The position numbers and the translations under genes are program-made. A stretch of 64,000 nucleotides of DNA. It comes from Streptomyces sp. CC228A (GTDB lineage Bacteria > Actinomycetota > Actinomycetes > Streptomycetales > Streptomycetaceae). The notes under the pieces were generated by a model. That model saw only the letters and a program-made list of their open reading frames with translations. It was not told the DNA's origin and did no database searches. Positions 35,913-44,029 of the stretch are shown here, one piece after another; within the stretch, counting starts at the first letter, position 1; each line of letters begins with the position of its first letter. Where the stretch lies: assembly GCF_021390935.1 (NCBI RefSeq), contig NZ_JAJPUI010000004.1:1-64000 (forward strand). Direction: 5' to 3'.

Positions 35913-37558
35913 GCACCGCAACCACGCACACATCAGGCGCTGACGCACCGGGACAGCAGAAGGCGCCCGCCGGCGAGCGGGTCGCGGACTGGGCGGACGG
36001 CCGGCTGGGGATCTACTCCCTGGCCAAGGCCAACATGCGGAAGATCTTCCCGGACCACTGGTCCTTCATGCTGGGTGAGGTCTGCCTCTACAGCTTCATC
36101 ATCATCATCCTGACGGGTGTCTACCTGACGCTGTTCTTCCACCCGTCGATGAACGAGATCGAGTACCACGGCGCGTACGTGCCGATGCACGGCGTCCGCA
36201 TGACGGAGGCCTACGCCTCGACGCTGGACATCAGCTTCGACGTCCGCGGTGGCCTGCTGATCCGCCAGATCCACCACTGGGCGGCGCTGATCTTCATCGC
36301 CGGCATGTTCGTGCACATGATGCGCGTCTTCTTCACCGGCGCGTTCCGCAAGCCGCGCGAGATCAACTGGCTGTTCGGCTTCCTGCTGTTCGTCCTGGGC
36401 ATGTTCACCGGCTTCACCGGCTACTCGCTCCCGGACGACCTGCTCTCCGGCACCGGTGTCCGCTTCACCCAGGGCGCGATCCTGTCGACGCCGATCGTCG
36501 GCACGTACATCTCGATGTTCCTGTTCGGCGGCGAGTTCCCCGGCCACGACATGGTGGCCCGGTTCTACTCGATCCACATCCTGCTGCTGCCGGGCATCAT
36601 GCTCGGCCTCGTGGTGGCGCACCTGATCCTGGTCTTCTACCACAAGCACACGCAGTTCCCGGGGCCCGGCCGGACGAACAAGAACGTCGTCGGCATGCCG
36701 CTGCTGCCGGTCTACATGGCCAAGGCGGGAGGCTTCTTCTTCCTGGTCTTCGGCGTCATCGCGATCATCTCGGCGCTGTTCACCATCAACCCGGTGTGGG
36801 CCCTCGGCCCGTACCGCCCGGACATGGTGTCCACCGGCGCCCAGCCCGACTGGTACATGGGCTTCGCCGAGGGCCTGATCCGCGCCATGCCCGGCTGGGA
36901 GATCAACCTGTGGGGCCACACGCTGGTCCTGGGCGTGTTCATCCCGCTGGTCCTCTTCGGCGTGATGCTGGCCGCGATCGCGGTCTACCCGTTCATCGAG
37001 TCGTGGATCACCGGCGACAAGCGCGAGCACCACATCCTGGACCGCCCGCGCAACGCCCCGACCCGCACCGCGCTGGGTGTCGCCTGGGTCACGGCCTACA
37101 TGGTCATGCTGGTCGGCGGCGGCAACGACATCGTCGCCACGCACTTCCACCTGTCCATCAACGCGGTCACGTGGTTCGTCCGGATCTTCTTCTTCGTCGG
37201 ACCGGTCATCGCCTTCGTGGTCACCAAGCGGATCTGCATGGGCCTCCAGCGCCGCGACCGCGACAAGGTGCTGCACGGCCGCGAGACGGGCATCATCAAG
37301 CGGCTGCCGCACGGTGAGTTCGTCGAGGTCCACGAGCCGCTGAGCCAGGCCAAGCTGCACACGCTCACCGCGCACGAGCAGTACACCCCGGCCGAGATCG
37401 GCCCGACGGTCGACGAGAACGGCGTCGAGCGCAAGCCGGGCCGCATGGAGAAGCTCCGCGCCAAGCTCAGCAAGGGCTACTACGGCGAGGACAACCAGGT
37501 CCCCAAGGCCACCGTCGAGGAGTACAAGGAGATCAGCGCCGGCCACGGCCACCACTGA
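35909..37558 (+). CDS. qcrB: Cytochrome b subunit of the bcc complex
   Basis: A 549-residue integral membrane protein. The b-type haem ligands sit in RQIHHWAALIFIAGMFVHMM and RFYSIHILLLPGIMLGLVVAHL. The quinol-site PEWY-equivalent is seen as QPDWYMGF, the actinobacterial variant. A long hydrophilic C-terminal tail (about residues 420-549, ending KEISAGHGHH) is longer than in mitochondria. This is the subunit hit by imidazopyridine-type inhibitors in mycobacteria. It ends the ctaE-qcrCAB operon, followed by a terminator at 37619-37649. Confidence 0.97.
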   Translation: MSTATTHTSGADAPGQQKAPAGERVADWADGRLGIYSLAKANMRKIFPDHWSFMLGEVCLYSFIIIILTGVYLTLFFHPSMNEIEYHGAYVPMHGVRMTEAYASTLDISFDVRGGLLIRQIHHWAALIFIAGMFVHMMRVFFTGAFRKPREINWLFGFLLFVLGMFTGFTGYSLPDDLLSGTGVRFTQGAILSTPIVGTYISMFLFGGEFPGHDMVARFYSIHILLLPGIMLGLVVAHLILVFYHKHTQFPGPGRTNKNVVGMPLLPVYMAKAGGFFFLVFGVIAIISALFTINPVWALGPYRPDMVSTGAQPDWYMGFAEGLIRAMPGWEINLWGHTLVLGVFIPLVLFGVMLAAIAVYPFIESWITGDKREHHILDRPRNAPTRTALGVAWVTAYMVMLVGGGNDIVATHFHLSINAVTWFVRIFFFVGPVIAFVVTKRICMGLQRRDRDKVLHGRETGIIKRLPHGEFVEVHEPLSQAKLHTLTAHEQYTPAEIGPTVDENGVERKPGRMEKLRAKLSKGYYGEDNQVPKATVEEYKEISAGHGHH

Positions 37559-37618
37559 TCCCCTGCCCCCTGACCGGGGGACCTGACAGACAGGTCGCAC
37601 CCGCAGGTCGCCTCGGCG

Positions 37619-37649
37619 AGAGCCCCGTCCACACCACGGACGGGGCTCT
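37619..37649 (+). terminator. Terminator of ctaE-qcrCAB
   Basis: GAGAGCCCCGTCC-type stem: 37619-37630 pairs perfectly with 37638-37649 (core AGCCCCGTCC/GGACGGGGCT) around a 7-base loop. It is followed by TT, 60 bases after the qcrB stop. Confidence 0.85.
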
Positions 37650-37726
37650 TCGCCGTACCGGGGGATGGATAGGCTGGGAGCCGACGGAACCTCACACCAC
37701 GTGAGCCCCACGACCCAGGAGCGACC

Positions 37727-38791
37727 ATGAGCGCTGTGACCCCCGCTGGAGGACCGACCGCGGCGGGCCGCTCCTGGCCCCGGGTCCTGGACGCGCTGCT
37801 GACCGGGCAGGACCTCGACGCGGACGCCACGGCCTGGGCGATGGAGCGCATCCTCAGCGGCGAGGCCACCGACGCGCAGATCGCCGGCTTCGCCGTGGCG
37901 CTGCGCGCCAAGGGGGAGACCGTCGAGGAGATCACCGGCCTCGTCCGGACGATGTACGCGCACGCCCGCACCATCGAGGTGCCCGGCCCGTCCGTCGACA
38001 TCGTCGGCACGGGCGGCGACGGCGCCAAGACCGTGAACATCTCGACGATGTCCGCGATCGTCGTCGCCGGCACGGGCGCGAAGGTCGTCAAGCACGGCAA
38101 CCGGGCCGCGTCGTCCGCGTCGGGCGCCTCCGACGTCCTGGAGAAGCTCGGCGTCAACCTGGATCTCGCGCCCGGCCGGGTGGCCGAGGTCGCGGAGGAG
38201 GCGGGCGTCACCTTCTGCTTCGCCGTCAGGTTCCACCCGGCGCTGCGGCACGTCGCCGCCGCCCGCAAGGAGCTCGGCATCCGCACGACCTTCAACTTCC
38301 TCGGCCCGCTGACGAACCCCGCCCGCGTCCGGGCCCAGGCGACCGGTGTCGCCGACGCGCGGATGGCGCCCATCATGGCGGGCGTCCTCGCCGAGAGGGG
38401 CTCGTCGGCGCTGGTGTTCCGCGGCGACGACGGCCTCGACGAGCTGACCACCACGGCCACCTCCAAGGTGTGGGTCGTCCGCGACGGCGCCGTCCGCGAG
38501 GAGTCGTTCGACCCGAGGGACGTGGGCATCGAGCCCGTCCCGGTGGAGGCCCTGCGCGGCGCCGACGCGTCGTACAACGCGGACGTGGCCCGCCGCCTGC
38601 TGGCCGGGGAGGCCGGGCCCGTACGGGACGCGGTGCTGCTCAACTCGGCCGCGGCGCTGGTGGCCCTGGAGCCGACGGACGCGCCCCTGGCGGAGCAGAT
38701 CCGGGCGGGCATGGCGAAGGCGGCGGAGTCCATCGACTCGGGCGCGGCGCGCGAGGCCCTGGACCGCTGGGTGGCCGCGAGCCACCGGTAG
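37727..38791 (+). CDS. trpD: Anthranilate phosphoribosyltransferase
   Basis: A 354-residue enzyme of tryptophan synthesis, adding phosphoribose from PRPP to anthranilate. The glycine-rich PRPP motif [20 protein letters not shown] and the anthranilate-site motif [21 protein letters not shown] are complete. The second metal-binding motif, [13 protein letters not shown], and the structural [11 protein letters not shown] are also present. CCAGGAGCGACC before ATG 37727 is the ribosome-binding site. No other trp gene is adjacent except a TrpG/PabA-like tail at the right edge. Its place after qcrB is shared with mycobacteria. It is a single-gene unit ending in a strong hairpin at 38864-38907. Confidence 0.97.
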   Translation: MSAVTPAGGPTAAGRSWPRVLDALLTGQDLDADATAWAMERILSGEATDAQIAGFAVALRAKGETVEEITGLVRTMYAHARTIEVPGPSVDIVGTGGDGAKTVNISTMSAIVVAGTGAKVVKHGNRAASSASGASDVLEKLGVNLDLAPGRVAEVAEEAGVTFCFAVRFHPALRHVAAARKELGIRTTFNFLGPLTNPARVRAQATGVADARMAPIMAGVLAERGSSALVFRGDDGLDELTTTATSKVWVVRDGAVREESFDPRDVGIEPVPVEALRGADASYNADVARRLLAGEAGPVRDAVLLNSAAALVALEPTDAPLAEQIRAGMAKAAESIDSGAAREALDRWVAASHR

Positions 38792-38863
38792 GCCCCTGCC
38801 CGCGCGGCTCCGCCCCGTGCCACCGCGCCGGCCCGTAGCGCAGCATCGGGCCCCTGTACGCGC

Positions 38864-38907
38864 GGCTCCGCCCCCGGCCCCTCCTCGCAGGCGCCGGGGG
38901 CGGAGCC
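38864..38907 (+). terminator. Terminator of trpD
   Basis: GGCTCCGCCCCCGG (38864-38877) pairs perfectly with CCGGGGGCGGAGCC (38894-38907) around a 16-base loop. Confidence 0.85.
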
Positions 38908-38949
38908 GTCCTGCCGCCGTGTGCGCCGTCCGCTATCCGGACCGGGGAC

Positions 38950-38977
38950 TTGCGCCACCGGGCGGGTGTGGCAGGAT
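38950..38977 (+). promoter_or_regulatory. Promoter of the riboswitch-controlled aminotransferase gene
   Basis: TTGCGC (38950-38955) and CAGGAT (38972-38977) are separated by 16 bases. Transcription from about 38984 would begin just before the riboswitch aptamer. Confidence 0.6.
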
Positions 38978-38984
38978 GCTGCAC

Positions 38985-39107
38985 CAAGGTCATGAGTGAC
39001 AGCGACCACGGCCCCGGCCCGCTGTCCGGCAACCCTCCGTCCGTGGCGGGGTGCCCCGGGTGAAGACCAGGCCGCAGGCAGCGAGGTCTACGGCAAGCGC
39101 GGACCCC
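38985..39107 (+). ncRNA. SAM-IV riboswitch aptamer
   Basis: The stretch begins GGTCATGAGTGACAGCGACC (38988 on) and continues with GCTGTCCGGCAACCCTCC, CGTGGCGGGGTGCCCCGGGT and GAAGACCAGGCCGCAGGC. It ends CGGCAAGCGCGGACCCC. GGTC at 38988-38991 and GACC at 39065-39068 close P1. The CCGGCAACCCTCC segment and GGGTGCCCCGGGTG core are those of the SAM-I/SAM-IV family, while the additional 3' pseudoknot hairpin places it in the SAM-IV class known from Streptomyces. It senses S-adenosylmethionine and lies upstream of a PLP-dependent aminotransferase. Confidence 0.88.
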
Positions 39108-39166
39108 TGCGACGCCCTGGGGTCCTGGTCCCGAGGGAGTTGTCCCGTGAGCAAGCGAATGCGTTA

Positions 39167-39200
39167 GGGCCTGGCCCCTTCTTCGGGCCGAGGCCCTTTT
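39167..39200 (+). terminator. Riboswitch expression-platform terminator
   Basis: GGGCCTGGCCC (39167-39177) pairs with GGGCCGAGGCCC (39185-39196) with one bulged base and is followed by TTTT (39197-39200). This is a proper intrinsic terminator 60 bases after the aptamer and before the gene, so excess SAM would stop transcription. Confidence 0.82.
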
Positions 39201-39283
39201 CCGTACCCGTGTGCGGGCGCCCGTCCGGGCAGCCCCGCGGGTTTGACCACCCTCGTTCGCCGTGACTCCCGGGAGAGTTCGCC

Positions 39284-40707
39284 ATGTCCGCGTACCCGAA
39301 CACCGCCACTGCCGCCGTCGCCGCCACTGCCCCTGCCGCCGCCACTGCCGCAGCCCCTGCCACCGCCGCCGGCACCTGTACCGAGCCGCTCCCCGTCCTC
39401 GGCCGGGACGTCACCGTCCCGCTCGTCACCGGCGGCGAGGTGACCTACGCGGCGCTGGACTACGCGGCCAGCGCGCCCGCCCTGCAGCGGGTCTGGGACG
39501 ACGTCGCCGCCTACGCGCCCTACTACGGCAGCGTGCACCGGGGCGCCGGGTACCTCTCGCAGCTCTCCACCGACCTGTTCGAGCGCAGCCGGAGCACCGT
39601 CCACACGTTCCTCGGCTGCCGCCCCGGCGACCAGGTGGTCTTCACCCGGTCGACCACCGACTCACTGAACCTGCTGGCCAGGGCGCTTCCCGAGGGCTGC
39701 GAGGTGTTCGTGTTCGAGACCGAGCACCACGCCGCGCTGCTGCCGTGGCGCGGGCACCGCGTGACCTGCCTGGACGCCCCCCGTACGCCGGGCGAGGCGG
39801 TCGACACCCTGGAGCGGGCCCTGGCCGCCCGCGAGCCGTACGGTCCGGCCCTGGTGTGCGTCACCGGCGCGTCCAACGTGACCGGGGAGCTCTGGCCCGT
39901 ACGGGAGCTGGCCGCCGCCGCCCACGCGCACGGCGCGCGGATCGTGCTGGACGCCGCACAGCTCGCGCCGCACCAGCCGGTGGACGCGGCCGCGCTCGAC
40001 GTGGACTGGGTGGCGCTGTCCGGGCACAAGCTGTACGCCCCGTTCGGCGCGGGCGTGCTGGCCGGGCGGGCCGACTGGCTGCGCGCGGCGGAGCCCTACC
40101 TGGCGGGCGGCGGGGCCTCCGCAGCGTGGTGCGGCGCCCCGGCGGCGGGCTGGAGGCGGCCTGGCACGACACCGCGGCGCGGCACGAGGCCGGCTCCCCG
40201 AACGTCATCGGGGCCTACGCCCTGGCCTCCGCCTGCAGGGCGCTCACCGAGGCCGGGTTCGAGGCGCTGGCGGCCCGGGAGCGGGAGCTGGTGGCACGGC
40301 TGCGGGCGGGCCTCGCCGAGGTGCCGCAGGTGCGGGTGCTGTCGCTGTTCGGCGACGACGCCCCGCGGGTGGGTGTGCTGTCGTTCGTCGTGGGCGGCTG
40401 GAACAGCTCGCACTTCGCGGCGGCGCTGTCCGCCGAGTACGGCATCGGGGTGCGCGACGGCCTGTTCTGCGCCCACCCGCTCGTCCGCAGGCTGCTGGGC
40501 GGCGCCCCGCAGGCTCCCGCGGAGTGCGGTGCGCCGGACGCCGCGCCGGAGGACCGGCCGCTGAACGCGGTCCGGGTCAGCTTCGGCGCCGGCACGCCGG
40601 ACGAGCACGTCGACCGGTTCCTGCGGGCGGTGAGGGAGCTCGTACGGGACGGTGCCCGGTGGACGTACCGCACGGAGGACGGACGCTGCGTACCGGACCG
40701 TGGCTGA
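39284..40707 (+). pseudogene. Class V aminotransferase (cysteine-desulfurase-like), SAM-IV-controlled, frame-disrupted
   Basis: ATG 39284 opens a long Ala/Thr-rich N terminus, then VTYAALDYAASAPALQRVW, GAGYLSQLSTDLFERSR, VFTRSTTDSLNLLARALP, GARIVLDAAQLAPHQPVD and WVALSGHKLYAPFGAGVLAG with the PLP lysine. After YLAGGGAS the frame is lost. Adding one base at about 40119-40122 (TCC-GCAGC) continues RSVVRR, ARHEAGSPNVIGAYALASAC and SSHFAAALSAEYGIGVRDGL to a total of about 474 residues. I see no desulfurase-type cysteine loop, so the reaction may be another PLP elimination in sulfur or methionine metabolism. That fits control by a SAM riboswitch. The frame change is probably an assembly error. Confidence 0.85.
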
Positions 40708-40761
40708 ACTGCGTTCGCTCGTACGGGTGATTCGGCCCTGGGGGCGGGACGCGCGGCGGCG

Positions 40762-41043
40762 CTACGCGTCGAGCCCGATCGCGAAGGCCGCCTCCAGGTC
40801 GTGCTGCGAGTAGGTGCGGAAGGCCACGTGCGTGTCGGTGGCCCGCACGCCAGGGATCTTGCTGATGCGGCCCGGGATGACGTCCGCCAGGTCGTCGTGG
40901 CGGCCCACCCGCACCATGGCGATCAGGTCGTACGTACCGGTGACCGAGAAGACCTCGCTGACGCAGTCGAGCGCGGCGATCTCCTCGGCGATCTCGGGGA
41001 TCCGGTCCACGCTGGTCTTGATGAGCACGATCGCGGTGATCAC
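40762..41043 (-). CDS. Stand-alone Lrp/AsnC ligand-binding (RAM) domain protein
   Basis: A 93-residue protein, VITAIVLIKTSVDRIPEIAE onward. It consists only of the regulator-of-amino-acid-metabolism fold that forms the C-terminal half of Lrp/AsnC regulators: VSEVFSVTGTYDLIAMVRV, DLADVIPGRISKIPGV and TDTHVAFRTYSQHDLEAAF. There is no helix-turn-helix, so it cannot bind DNA by itself and may instead modulate a full-length Lrp by hetero-oligomerisation. GTG 41043 overlaps the stop of the rhomboid gene (GTGA), with a purine-rich ribosome-binding site inside that gene. The two genes form an operon. Confidence 0.9.
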   Translation of the reverse strand: MITAIVLIKTSVDRIPEIAEEIAALDCVSEVFSVTGTYDLIAMVRVGRHDDLADVIPGRISKIPGVRATDTHVAFRTYSQHDLEAAFAIGLDA

Positions 41044-41759
41044 GGTTGTCCCTCTCCCTCGGTGGCCGCTGCTGGCGCCTTCACTCTAATGCCCCGGTAG
41101 CGCGCCCACGCGTAGAGGAAGCCCAGGCCGAAGCCGATCAGGTGCGCCAGGTAGGCCACGCCGGGACCGCTGCCCGCGCCCCGCGCCGCGAGCCACTGCA
41201 GGGCGAACCAGAAGACGAGCACGATCCAGGCGGGGAAGCGCAGCGGCAGGAAGAAGAGGAAGGGGAACAGGCTCGTCACCCGGGCCCTCGGGAAGAGGTA
41301 CAGGAAGGCGCCGAGGACTCCGGAGATCGCGCCCGACGCCCCCACGAGCGTCTGGTCGCTGCCCGCGTGCGCCACCGCGTAGCCGAACAGCGCCAGGTAC
41401 CCGCAGCCCGCGTAGAACAGCCAGAACCGCAGGTGCCCCATCCGCTCCTCGGCCATCGCGCCGAACACGAACAGGAAGAGCATGTTGCCCAGCAGGTGCA
41501 GCCAGTTGCCGTGCACGAACAGCGCGCTGAACGGCGTGAGCAGCGCCGCGGGCGCCCCGCCCAGCAGCTCCGCCGGGATCACGCCCCAGCGCTCGAAGTA
41601 GGCGCTCTGCGCCGCGATGAGGGCGTCCCCGGTGCCGTAGGAGGTGCGCAGCCCGGAGGCCGGGCCGAGCACGAAGACCAGGGTGCACACCCCGATGACC
41701 CCGTAGGTCACCGAGGGGCCGGTGACGACCGTACGGACTGCTCCCCGCCAATCGATCAT
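41040..41759 (-). CDS. Rhomboid-family intramembrane serine protease
   Basis: A 239-residue membrane protein with six helices. The catalytic serine is S142 in VGASGAISGVLG and the catalytic histidine is H206 in YLAHLIGFGLG. The oxyanion region FVHGNWLHLLGNMLFL is complete, so it should be active. It would cleave substrate helices near their outer ends. Target proteins are unknown. ATG 41759 (MIDWRGAVRTVV) has no clear Shine-Dalgarno; CATGAT lies six bases upstream, compatible with leaderless initiation. It is co-transcribed with the Lrp-type sensor domain. Together with the rhomboid-like gene at 9556-10398 the window holds two members of this fold. Confidence 0.93.
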   Translation of the reverse strand: MIDWRGAVRTVVTGPSVTYGVIGVCTLVFVLGPASGLRTSYGTGDALIAAQSAYFERWGVIPAELLGGAPAALLTPFSALFVHGNWLHLLGNMLFLFVFGAMAEERMGHLRFWLFYAGCGYLALFGYAVAHAGSDQTLVGASGAISGVLGAFLYLFPRARVTSLFPFLFFLPLRFPAWIVLVFWFALQWLAARGAGSGPGVAYLAHLIGFGLGFLYAWARYRGIRVKAPAAATEGEGQP

Positions 41760-41975
41760 GCACAGATCATGACGTAAAGGGAGTGAGCAGGACAGAGCGC
41801 CTCGCCGGGCCGTCACCGACCGCGCCAGGCCGTAGGGTTACGGGCATGCCCAGGCCCGGGCCGGACGGCCGCGGCCCTGGGCGCCTCCGCAGTTCGACGG
41901 CGCACCGCGGACCCCCGCTCCGGCACGACACGGCCGGCCCGGCCCGGACCGATCACGAGAAGGACGACGGCACCC

Positions 41976-42218
41976 ATGACGACGGTTCCCCTGCCGACGG
42001 ACACCACCCGCTGGCGCTGCACGCTCTGCGGCAACCTGACACGCTTCGACGTGACGCGCTCCTCCAAGGTCGTGGAGTACGTCCATCTGGACCTGGCCGG
42101 CGAGCCCGCGGTCGAGGAGCGCGAGGTGGTCTCTGAGACCATCGAGTCGGTCCGCTGCCGTTGGTGCAACGCGGTGGACCAGGTCGAACTGGTGGACCGG
42201 CCCGGAGCCGGTGCCTGA
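41976..42218 (+). CDS. Small zinc-ribbon protein
   Basis: An 80-residue protein. Two CxxC pairs, RWRCTLCGNLTRF near residue 15 and VRCRWCNAVDQ near residue 61, should bind one zinc. Between them lies an acidic strand-rich stretch (VEYVHLDLAGEPAVEEREVV). Such ribbons are found in Streptomyces next to the NYN-domain gene, as here (110 bases upstream of it). The role is unknown; nucleic-acid or protein binding is plausible. GAAGGACGACGG lies upstream of ATG 41976. Confidence 0.85.
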   Translation: MTTVPLPTDTTRWRCTLCGNLTRFDVTRSSKVVEYVHLDLAGEPAVEEREVVSETIESVRCRWCNAVDQVELVDRPGAGA

Positions 42219-42327
42219 TCGAGACCTGATCGAGACCCGGGTGCGTGCGCACGGGTAGTACGCCTGATACGGCTGGAGCCGGTGATGCCGGCAGGCCGGG
42301 ACGTGATGGGTAGTGGGGTGACGGATC

Positions 42328-43691
42328 GTGGCGGAGCCGGACAGCGGCGCCGAGTCGGCCGGCGCGGCCGGTGACGCCGCCGAGGCGCTCGACCGCCCGC
42401 TTCCCGAGGCGGTGCGGCGCCGGGTCGTCGCCCTCGTGTCGGACGCGTTCGGCGGCCTGACGGTCGCCGAGCTCCCGGCGCAGCTGCGGCAGTACGCGCG
42501 CTTCACCCCGACCCGGCGGGCCCGGTTCGGCGGCAACGCGATGGCGTCCGCGCTGGAGACCGACGCCGCGTTCCGCCGGCGGATCGCCGAGCGACTGCGC
42601 CGCGCCCAGCCCGAGTTGGCCGACGCCGTCGAGTCGGGCACGCCCCCGGCCGCCGCCGACCCGGTCGACGTGGCCGCCGCCGCCTGCGTGCTGCGCCCGC
42701 CCGGCTGGGTGAAGCTGGTCGCCGCCGCGGGCGAGGAGGTGCAGCGCGCCGACGCCGAGCGCGCCGGCGAGGAGGGCCGCCGCGAACTGGACCGCCTGCG
42801 CGAGGAGCTCGCCGAGGCGCGGGCCCACACCAAGGCGGAGACCGAGCGGCTGCGCACCGAACTGGAGGCCGCGCGCAAGGAAGCGGAATCGCTTCACCGC
42901 AAGCTGCGCAGCGCCCAGAGCGACGTCAAGCGCGGCGAGGCCGCACTGCGCCGGGTCCAGGCCGACGCCGAGGCCGCCAAAGCGGAGGCGGCGGCGCGGG
43001 TGTCGGCGGCCGAGAGCGAGACCCGCCGCCTCAAGGCGCGGCTCGGTGAGGCCGAAGCCGCGCTGGAGGCGGCCGCCGGGCCGTCCGCGAGGGCCGCTCG
43101 GCGGAGGACGTACGGCTGCGGCTGCTGCTGGACACCGTCCTGGAGGCGGCCCAGGGCCTGCGCCGCGAACTGGCGCTGCCGCCCGTGTCCGCGCGGCCCG
43201 CCGACTCCGTCGACGCGGTCGAGCCCGGCCGGCTCTCGCCCAAGGACGTCGCGGCCCGCGCGCTGTCCGAGACCGATCCGGCGCTGCTCGACCAGCTCCT
43301 CGCGCTGCCGCAGGCCCATCTGGTCGTCGACGGCTACAACGTGACCAAGACGGGCTATCCGACGATGCCCCTGGAGAAGCAGCGGCTGCGGCTGCTCGGC
43401 GGGCTCTCGGCGCTGGCCGCCCGCTCGGGCGCCGAGGTCACCTGCGTCTTCGACGGCGCGGAGCTGGCCGCCCCGGTGCTGCTCGCCCCGCCCCGAGGGG
43501 TGCGGGTGCTCTTCTCCAAGCCCGGGGTGACCGCCGACGAGCTCATCCGGCAGCTCGTACGGGCCGAGCCGCCGGGTCGCCCCGTCGTCGTGGTCTCCAG
43601 CGACCGGGAGGTGGCCGACGGGGTCGCCAGGTCGGGTGCCAGGCCGGTGCCGTCGGTGATGCTGCTGAAGCGGCTTTCGCGGCCGACGTGA
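42328..43691 (+). pseudogene. NYN-domain (PIN-like nuclease) protein with long coiled coil, frame-disrupted
   Basis: GTG 42328 opens an N-terminal domain of about 150 residues (RPLPEAVRRRVVALVSDAFGG, LPAQLRQYARFTPTRRARF), then a coiled coil at about 150-250 (EEGRRELDRLREELAEARAH onward). The frame is lost at 43068-43073. One added G (GAGGCG-G-GCC) continues VREGRSAEDVRLRLLLDTVL and then the NYN domain: HLVVDGYNVTKTGYPTMPLE, VTCVFDGAELAAPVL and VVVSSDREVADG. The aspartates of VVDGYN, VFDGA and SSDRE are the metal ligands of an RNase-like PIN fold. The repaired length is about 454 residues. The role is probably RNA processing or decay. The break is probably a sequencing error. Confidence 0.86.
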
Positions 43692-43832
43692 TGTTCTCGC
43701 CTGGAAAGCAACTCCTGCGCCGGATGTCTGCTTTGGGGAAGCGTGCGGGGGACGGTGCGTCAACTGCCCATGACGCAGGGTGGGACACGCGTAACGAATG
43801 CGGCTCCGCGGCGAGATTTTTCCTATGAGGAT

Positions 43833-43862
43833 TTGAACTGATCACAACTTGGTCACTAGGGT
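43833..43862 (+). promoter_or_regulatory. Promoter of the first NlpC/P60 gene
   Basis: TTGAAC (43833-43838), 18 bases, TAGGGT (43857-43862). The AT-rich flank (GATTTTTCCTATGAGGATTTG) contrasts with the surroundings. The predicted start at about 43869 gives a 160-nt leader. Confidence 0.65.
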
Positions 43863-43868
43863 CTGGCC

Positions 43869-44029
43869 TCGAACCTTCGCGCGGTTGACCGCTCACCCGG
43901 AGCGGCAGCGAAGGAACCGCCTAATCCGTGCAGTCCGGCCGAGTTCGCGGGGGATCCGGACGTGATGCGCGGAGCCGGGGCGCGACCCCAGCCCGGCCGG
44001 CGGCGTTGAGGAAGAAGGAGCTCGCCTCC
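43869..44029 (+). promoter_or_regulatory. Structured 5' leader, possible c-di-AMP (ydaO-type) riboswitch
   Basis: CCTTCGC (43874-43880) pairs with GCGAAGG (43908-43914), enclosing CCGCTC/GAGCGG (43889-43894 with 43900-43905). Downstream come CGCCTAATCCGTGCAGTCCG and GTTCGCGGGGGATCCGG, which resemble the first half of the ydaO aptamer used by actinobacterial cell-wall hydrolase genes. The second conserved module (GGGGTGAATC) is not seen, so the class is uncertain and the element could be degenerate. Confidence 0.4.

Noticed and set aside
35933..38785. 950-codon minus-strand frame opposite qcrB and trpD
   Set aside because: It is the antisense image of two well-established genes. The His/Asp/Arg-rich sequence has no family signature.
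39284..40707. Calling the PLP enzyme an IscS-type cysteine desulfurase
   Set aside because: The PLP lysine is present, but no IscS/SufS-type active-site cysteine loop is seen, and SAM-riboswitch control points to another reaction.
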